Shown piece by piece: positions 13,710 through 19,044 of a stretch of DNA of 19,044 bases. This DNA comes from CAYYHA01 sp964471535 (GTDB taxonomy: Bacteria > Myxococcota > Myxococcia > SLRQ01), in the NCBI GenBank assembly GCA_964471535.1, contig CAYYHA010000059.1:1-19044 (forward strand), read 5' to 3'. The notes beneath the pieces are model-generated. The model had not been told where the DNA came from, did no database searches, and saw only the letters and a list, made by a program, of their open reading frames with translations. Numbering within the stretch: the first letter of the stretch is position 1; each line of letters starts with the position of its first letter. The translations under genes and the position numbers were made by a program.

Positions 13710-16700
13710 ATGCGGGCCGCAGGAAACGGCCGCCACACCCTGCTCTTCGTCGACGACGAGGCCGACGTGTTGGATCTGCTCGCCAACACGTTCGAGGAGG
13801 ACTATGTCTGCCTGACGGCTTCTTCCGGGCCGGAGGCACTGCGCCTCCTCCAGGCGCACGAGGTCTCGCTGATGATCACCGATCAGCGGATGCCAGGAAT
13901 GAGCGGCGTCGAGCTGATCGAGCGGGCGCATGAGGTGCGACCGGACCTGACATGCATCCTCCTGACCGCCTACACGGATCCCCCGGACATCATCGACGCG
14001 ATCAACCGGGGGCAGGTGTACCGCTACCTGACCAAGCCGTGGGACGTGCAGGACATCGTTCTGACGGTCGAGGGAGCGCTCGAGAAGCTGGAGCTGAAAA
14101 GGGAGAACGAGCGGCTGCTGGTCGAGGCACAACACCGCCTCGCCGCTCTCGAGGTCCTCTACGAGGTGAGCCGCCGCGCTGCGGCGCTCGGGTCCTATGC
14201 CGAGGTCATCGACACGGTCTCTGAACTCCTCGAACGCGTCGTGCCCCTCGATGTCTCGGCGACGCTCGTTCGAGCCGACCCCGGCCGGCCGGGCACCCTG
14301 ACGCTGCGCTGCCGGAGGCCGGTTTCCGAGGCGGCGCTCGAGGCGCTGAAGGCGGAGGTACTCGACGCGTACGCAGGCAGCGGAGGGGCGCCGCTGGCCG
14401 AGCCGGATCTCCTGGTCCGGGTGACCGGACGCCGGGCCGGCAGTGAGCGCATCGAGCACCTCGCCTCCCATCTCGTGATCCCCTTGGCATCCGCTGGCCG
14501 GCACGCGGGCGTGCTCGTGGTCGCGGCCGAGGCGGAGGGCGTCTTCGGGCAGGAGGAGCGGCACCTGCTCGACCTGCTCGCAAACCAGGCCGCCGATGCG
14601 CTCGCGGCGCTCCGCACCAAACTCGATGCCGAGCGGACGCGGATGCAGAAGATGGTCGACGACATGGCCGACGGCCTGCTGATGACCGATGCGTCAGGTG
14701 AGGTCGCGATCGTCAACCCGGCGGCGCGCCGCCTCCTCGGCCTCGATCCCGCAGAGCCGGTCACGAGTGTGCTGTTGCAGCAGCGGCTTGGCTTCTATCC
14801 CTTCGATCTCGTTCGAGGTTGGGAGCGCTCCGGGAGCCGCTCGGTCACGGAGGATCTCCAGATCGGGGAGCGCACCCTCCACTCGGTGGTTTCTCCTGTC
14901 GTGGAGCCGGATGGACGGCTTGCCGGGGTGGTGGTGGCCCTGCGGGACGTCACCGAGGAACGGCGGCTGCAGAGCCGCAAGGAAGAGTTCGTCTCCATCG
15001 TCTCCCACGAGCTGCGCACCCCGCTGACCACCATCGTGGGCTCCCTGGATCTCGTGCTCTCGGGCTTCGTCGGGCCGGTGACGGAGAAACAGCGCCGCTA
15101 CCTCGACCTCGCCAAGTCGGCCACCGACAAGCTGAACAACATCGTCGACGACCTCCTCGACCTCTCCAGCCTCGCCAACGGCCGCGTGAAGCTGGATCTC
15201 GACCTCCACGTGCTCGAGGAGCTCGTCGACGAAGCGGTCGCCTCCTACGGGCCGGTCTTCGAGAGGAAGGGCATCCACGTCTGTGTGCGCAAGCCCGCAA
15301 GCTCGACACGGGTGCTCGTGGACCGGGATCGCATGCAGCAGGTGCTCGGGAACCTTCTCACCAACGCCTCGAAGTTCACCCCCGAGGGCGGCTTGGTGGA
15401 GATCGAGGTCTTCGACGCCTCCGCGGCAGCGGGGCGGGTGGGCTTCTCGGTGTGGAACAACGGCGCACCCATCGCCGAGGAGGACCTCGAACGTGTCTTC
15501 GAGAAGTTCGAACGCCTCGAGTCGGCCGGGAAGGTGCGCGGCACGGGCCTCGGGCTTCCCATCTGCCGGAGCATCGTCGAGGCCCACGGCGGCGCCGTGT
15601 GGGCGGAGTCGACGGGGGGCGACGGTGCACGCTTCGTGGTGACCCTCCCCATCGAGCTCGAGGAGCACGCCGGCACCCCCGTGGCTCCGTCGGAGGAGGA
15701 GGCAGAGGCGGGTACGCGGGTGCGCGGCAAGCGGGTGCTGGTGGTCGACGACGACCACGGCAGCGCCTGGGCGCTCAAGGGTCTCCTCCTGCGCGCAGGG
15801 CTCACCGTACAGGTCTCGCACCGGGCCGACGAGGCGCTCTCGCTGGCGCGCCGGCGGCGTCCCGACCTCATCCTGGTGGACCTGCACATGCCGGGGGTGG
15901 ACGGGGTGCGCCTCATCGAGATCCTCAGGCACGATCCCGACACCCGCCGCATCCCCATCGTGGCCGTGTCCGGGGTTCGCGACGGTGGCCGTGCCCTCCG
16001 AGCCGGCGCCTCTGCCTTCCTCACCAAGCCCTTTGACGCAGGCCGCCTGCTGCAGACCGTCGCGCCGTTGCTCGGCGGCCGAGCGGAGGGGCGCCGCGTC
16101 CTGGTGGTCGACGACGATGCGTCGATTCGCGCGCTCTGCGTGGAGACGCTCCGGGGGCTCGGCTACGCCGTCGCCGAGGCCTGCGATGCCAAGAGCTTTC
16201 TCGAGCAGCTCTCGGCGTTCCGGCCCGAGCTGGTGCTCATGGACGTCGGCCTGCCCGACGGCGACGGTTTCGAACTCCTCTCGAAGCTGAAAGCGGATCG
16301 GGCGACGACCTTCACCTCGGTGATCTTCATCAGCGCCCGGCACGATCTCCGCGAGAAGGTGCGGGCGCTGCGGCTCGGGGGGGACGACTACATCACCAAG
16401 CCGTTCGAGGCACTGGAACTCGGCGCGCGGGTGGAATCGGTGCTGCGCCGCCGCGAGTCGGAGCTGGCGGCCAGTCCCACGACGCGGCTGCCCGGCAGCA
16501 GCGCCATCGAGCGGGAGGTGGAGCGGCGCATCGCGCGGGGCGAAGCGTTCACCCTCTGCTATCTCGACCTGGACAACCTGAAGGCATTCAACGACCACTA
16601 CGGCTATGCGAAGGCCGATGGCATCATCCTGCAGACCGGCGACCTGCTTCGTGAGGTGGTCGGCAGCTTCGGGAACCCAGACGACTTCATCGGCCACGTC

Positions 16701-17027
16701 GCCGGTGACGACTTCGTGGTCGTGACCACGCCCGCACGAGCCGAAAAAGTATGTAGGGAGTTCATCGCCGCCTTCGACCGCATCATCCCGCTCTACTACG
16801 AGCGGGAGGATCGGGAGCGCGGCTACATCGAGACGGAAGACCGCTATGGCACCGTGCGCCGCTTCCCGATCATGAGTGTCAGCGCCGTGGCGGTGACCGA
16901 CACCGGTGGTACCTACGGGAGCCACACCGAGATGGCCGGGGTCGCCGCAGGCCTGAAGAAGCGAGCCAAGGCCATCGAGGGCAGCGTGTACCTAGAAGAC
17001 GCCGCCACCGAGCGAGCCAGCGCGTGA
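13710..17027 (+). CDS. Soluble hybrid histidine kinase: REC-GAF-PAS-HisKA-HATPase-REC-REC-GGDEF-like
   Basis: 1105 residues from ATG 13710 (GGAGG at 13701-13705), no membrane segment. Domains in order: REC1 (about 10-125, Asp58, Lys109 in YLTKPWD), coiled coil and GAF-like domain (140-305), PAS (312-425), HisKA with His433 in VSHELRTPL, HATPase (535-655, N-box Asn552, G2 GTGLGL), REC2 (673-790, Asp724, Lys773), REC3 (795-910, Asp845, Lys897) and a GGDEF-like domain (920-1100). The HATPase G1 box is WNNGAPI instead of the usual DNGxGI. The GGDEF signature is AGDDF (998-1002), and the RxxD inhibitory site is NPDD; the LDLDNLKAFNDHYG nucleotide/metal region is intact. All three receivers keep the phosphoacceptor Asp, so it looks like a phosphorelay hub with possible cyclic-di-GMP output. 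The stop overlaps the start of the next kinase gene (GTGA). Confidence 0.92.
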   Translation: MRAAGNGRHTLLFVDDEADVLDLLANTFEEDYVCLTASSGPEALRLLQAHEVSLMITDQRMPGMSGVELIERAHEVRPDLTCILLTAYTDPPDIIDAINRGQVYRYLTKPWDVQDIVLTVEGALEKLELKRENERLLVEAQHRLAALEVLYEVSRRAAALGSYAEVIDTVSELLERVVPLDVSATLVRADPGRPGTLTLRCRRPVSEAALEALKAEVLDAYAGSGGAPLAEPDLLVRVTGRRAGSERIEHLASHLVIPLASAGRHAGVLVVAAEAEGVFGQEERHLLDLLANQAADALAALRTKLDAERTRMQKMVDDMADGLLMTDASGEVAIVNPAARRLLGLDPAEPVTSVLLQQRLGFYPFDLVRGWERSGSRSVTEDLQIGERTLHSVVSPVVEPDGRLAGVVVALRDVTEERRLQSRKEEFVSIVSHELRTPLTTIVGSLDLVLSGFVGPVTEKQRRYLDLAKSATDKLNNIVDDLLDLSSLANGRVKLDLDLHVLEELVDEAVASYGPVFERKGIHVCVRKPASSTRVLVDRDRMQQVLGNLLTNASKFTPEGGLVEIEVFDASAAAGRVGFSVWNNGAPIAEEDLERVFEKFERLESAGKVRGTGLGLPICRSIVEAHGGAVWAESTGGDGARFVVTLPIELEEHAGTPVAPSEEEAEAGTRVRGKRVLVVDDDHGSAWALKGLLLRAGLTVQVSHRADEALSLARRRRPDLILVDLHMPGVDGVRLIEILRHDPDTRRIPIVAVSGVRDGGRALRAGASAFLTKPFDAGRLLQTVAPLLGGRAEGRRVLVVDDDASIRALCVETLRGLGYAVAEACDAKSFLEQLSAFRPELVLMDVGLPDGDGFELLSKLKADRATTFTSVIFISARHDLREKVRALRLGGDDYITKPFEALELGARVESVLRRRESELAASPTTRLPGSSAIEREVERRIARGEAFTLCYLDLDNLKAFNDHYGYAKADGIILQTGDLLREVVGSFGNPDDFIGHVAGDDFVVVTTPARAEKVCREFIAAFDRIIPLYYEREDRERGYIETEDRYGTVRRFPIMSVSAVAVTDTGGTYGSHTEMAGVAAGLKKRAKAIEGSVYLEDAATERASA

Positions 17028-18898
17028 GCCTGTACCAGAAGCTCCTCCTCTTCGCCCTCGCGGCGGCGGTACTCCCCGTCTCGGGCGTGGGCTTCGCACT
17101 GCTCTCGGGCGCCGAGGCGGCCCTCACCGAGCGAATCCGCGCGGCCCAGGTCGCGGCGGCACGCACGCATGCCGCGGAGGTGGGCCGCTTCGTCGACGCA
17201 GTCACTGGCACGCTCCGGCGAGCGGCGGGGTACTTCCGCCTCGAGGGAGCCGGAGACGAGGAACTCACCGGCGCGGTCCGCCTCCTCTATCGCGCCTCGC
17301 CCGACGTCGCCATCGCCGCGCTGGTCGACGGGCAGGGCCGGCCGCTCGTCGATCCCGCCTTCGAACCGGATCCCCACGCCGTCGGTCTGGGCGCCCATCC
17401 ACCCGCCGACGCCCCGATGGTCCATCGCTTCCTCACCTTCCTGCCCCTCGATGCCGCGGCGAAGGAGGCGCCCGGCGCGGCGGTACTCTCCCCCGCCTAC
17501 ACGGTGCCCGAGCGCCAGGAGACCGCGCTTGCGGTGGTCCTCCCCGTTCGGATCGGTCCGCCGACCGCACCGCTGCGGTTCTTTGCCGCCGAGATCTCGC
17601 TCGGCGCCATCCAGGATGCCGTGAAGCGCGCGAGCGGGGTGGGGACCCTGATGGTACTCGACGGGGAGGGGCGCGTCGTCGCCCACCCTCGCTACGAACT
17701 CCTGCGCCGCCACCTTCCCAGCCCCGCAGCGCAGGCCGCGATGGCTCGGGAGGTACCGACGGCCTTCCGCGTCGCCTCCGATGCAGGACCGGTGCTGGCG
17801 GCGGTGGCGCCCATCCCCGTGAAAGGACTCGGGTGGCGGGTGGTCGCGAGCCTCCCCGAGGCAGAGGCCTATCGGGAGGTGCGCCGCATGCGGTGGACCG
17901 TCGCCGCTGCGGTGGGAGCGACCCTGACGGTGTTCCTTGCCGCGGCCCTGCTGGTGGCACAGCGGCTGCGCCGAGGCTTGCGGGAGATGGTGAAGGGGGC
18001 CGAGGCCTTCGCGGGCGGCGACCTCGCCTACCGTATCCCCCCACCCAAGGAGGCCGAGCTGGAGGAGCTGGCGCGCACCTTCAACCAAATGGGGGCGGAG
18101 CTCGAGGCGGCACGGCGGCATCTGATGCGCTGGAACGAGGAGCTGCAGCGCGAGGTGGAGGCGCGGACCCGCGAGCTGCGTGAGGCGCAGGAGCGCCTCT
18201 TGCAGGCCCAGAAGCTCGCTGCCATCGGTCAGCTCGGGGCAGGCGTGGCCCATGAGATCAACAATCCGCTCGCGGGGATCCTTGGAAACGTACAGCTCTT
18301 GCTGCTCAAGGGCCGTCGCAACGGCACCTTGGACGAGGCGACCCTCGCGGCGCTGCAGAAGGTCGAGGCGGCGGCGAAGCGGTGCCGCGATATCACTGGC
18401 GCGCTCCTTCGCTTCTCACAGCAGCGCAGCGCCGAGGTGAAGGGTGAGGTGGACCTCAATGCGGTGGTCGAGGACGTTCTGCGCCTGACGCGGGAGCAGT
18501 CGGCCGGCGTGCAGGTGGCCATCGAGACGGCCCTCGATCCCGCGTGCCCGCGTGTGCGGGGAGACCCAGGACAGCTCTCACAGCTGTTGCTCCACCTCGT
18601 CACCAACGCGCTCACCGCGGTCGACGGGCGCCCCCAGCCGCGCGTCGAGATCGGCATCCGGAAGAACGGCAGCGAGGCGACGATCACCGTCTCCGACAAC
18701 GGCAAAGGGATCGATCCAGAGATCCAGCATCGGATCTTCGAGCCCTTCTTCACGACGAAGGACGTATGGACCGGGCTGGGGCTCGGGCTCTCGGTGGCCT
18801 ATCGCATCGCCGAGGACCACGGAGGTCGGATCGAGGTCGAGAGTACCCCGGGAGAGGGGGCCACCTTTCGTGTGGTATTGCCACTGGCGGAGCAATGA
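17024..18898 (+). CDS. Membrane sensor histidine kinase (Cache-like sensor, HAMP, HisKA, HATPase)
   Basis: 624 residues from GTG 17024, overlapping the previous stop in GTGA. Two membrane segments (about 6-28 and 292-312) enclose a periplasmic domain of about 260 residues that resembles a double Cache sensor (VDGQGRPLVDP and VLDGEGRVVAHPRY repeats). HAMP (313-365) and a coiled coil (366-400) lead to HisKA with His410 in GVAHEINNPLAGILG, an NtrB-like H-box. The HATPase has Asn528 (VTNAL), Asp558 in SDNGKGI and GLGLGLSVAYRIAEDHGG, all intact, so it should be an active kinase. It has no receiver of its own, so phosphate must go elsewhere. The three receivers of the co-translated upstream hybrid are the natural candidates (inference). 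The signal is unknown. Its stop overlaps the next start (ATGA). Confidence 0.93.
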   Translation: MSLYQKLLLFALAAAVLPVSGVGFALLSGAEAALTERIRAAQVAAARTHAAEVGRFVDAVTGTLRRAAGYFRLEGAGDEELTGAVRLLYRASPDVAIAALVDGQGRPLVDPAFEPDPHAVGLGAHPPADAPMVHRFLTFLPLDAAAKEAPGAAVLSPAYTVPERQETALAVVLPVRIGPPTAPLRFFAAEISLGAIQDAVKRASGVGTLMVLDGEGRVVAHPRYELLRRHLPSPAAQAAMAREVPTAFRVASDAGPVLAAVAPIPVKGLGWRVVASLPEAEAYREVRRMRWTVAAAVGATLTVFLAAALLVAQRLRRGLREMVKGAEAFAGGDLAYRIPPPKEAELEELARTFNQMGAELEAARRHLMRWNEELQREVEARTRELREAQERLLQAQKLAAIGQLGAGVAHEINNPLAGILGNVQLLLLKGRRNGTLDEATLAALQKVEAAAKRCRDITGALLRFSQQRSAEVKGEVDLNAVVEDVLRLTREQSAGVQVAIETALDPACPRVRGDPGQLSQLLLHLVTNALTAVDGRPQPRVEIGIRKNGSEATITVSDNGKGIDPEIQHRIFEPFFTTKDVWTGLGLGLSVAYRIAEDHGGRIEVESTPGEGATFRVVLPLAEQ

Positions 18899-19044
18899 GC
18901 CGGCGCCGCGCCAACAATCTGGTCTTCGGGCTGCTCTTGACTGGGGTGCTGGTGACGCTGCCGCTGGGCTGGTCCCTCTTTCTCGCGCCGGAGCCGGCGC
19001 CTCCCCCGCCGGCTGCCGAGTCGGCGGCCACCGAGCCACCGCCG
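18895..19044 (+). CDS. N-terminus of a membrane-anchored protein (partial)
   Basis: ATG 18895 overlaps the kinase stop in ATGA, and the frame is open to the window edge (50 codons). It reads MSRRRANN, then one hydrophobic segment (about residues 9-30), then a Pro/Ala/Glu-rich linker (APEPAPPPPAAESAATEPPP). This suggests an inner-membrane anchor with N-terminus in the cytoplasm and a periplasmic domain beyond the window. The overlap makes it a third member of the signalling operon. No function can be given from this part; a sensor partner or periplasmic binding protein is possible. Confidence 0.7.
   Translation, partial: MSRRRANNLVFGLLLTGVLVTLPLGWSLFLAPEPAPPPPAAESAATEPPP

Overview
The window is GC-rich (clearly above 65 % by eye), densely coded DNA that most likely comes from a member of the Myxococcota. 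The strongest sign is the MYXO-CTERM type C-terminus (Gly-Cys-Ser-Ser, hydrophobic stretch, Arg cluster), seen twice in the first large gene. A Cys-rich repeat lipoprotein and large multi-domain histidine kinases fit the same group. No mobile element, tRNA, rRNA, CRISPR array or origin was recognised. No gene-free stretch exceeds 300 bases; the longest is the 173-base divergent region at 13537-13709, followed by 143 bases at 10169-10311 and 141 bases at 63-203.

Layout. (1) 1-62 is the tail of an unknown plus-strand gene. (2) 204-4736 encodes a 1510-residue secreted surface protein built from CARDB and putative-Ig (He_PIG) domains. It looks like two complete MYXO-CTERM proteins joined in frame: an internal sorting signal is followed at once by an internal signal-peptide-like segment. 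(3) 4816-6030 encodes a probable lipoprotein with six Cys-rich units of about 47 residues, and an MFS-type permease gene overlaps its end (6015-7172). (4) 7225-8370 is an acyl-CoA dehydrogenase whose leader carries a perfect 10-bp inverted repeat, a likely repressor site. (5) On the minus strand, 10168-8444 is an AarF/UbiB/ABC1 kinase-like protein. It is divergent from pspA (10312-11094), which has a hairpin just before its Shine-Dalgarno. (6) A minus-strand operon reads 2TM protein - cutA - nrdJ (13536 to 11185), the last being a short class II (B12-dependent) ribonucleotide reductase. (7) A plus-strand signalling operon starts at 13710. It holds an 1105-residue soluble hybrid kinase (REC-GAF-PAS-HisKA-HATPase-REC-REC-GGDEF-like), a 624-residue membrane Cache-HAMP histidine kinase joined by a GTGA overlap, and a third gene joined by an ATGA overlap that runs off the window.

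How it fits together. The left third is envelope and surface biology (secreted proteins, lipoprotein, permease). The middle holds housekeeping genes for fatty-acid or amino-acid catabolism, quinone or lipid homeostasis, membrane stress and dNTP supply. The right end is a tightly coupled phosphorelay. There the membrane kinase probably senses an extracytoplasmic signal and may feed phosphate to the three receivers of the soluble hybrid, whose output domain resembles a diguanylate cyclase but has the altered signature AGDDF. The most unusual items are the concatenated MYXO-CTERM gene, the multi-receiver kinase with its altered GGDEF domain, and the inverted repeats ahead of the acyl-CoA dehydrogenase and pspA.
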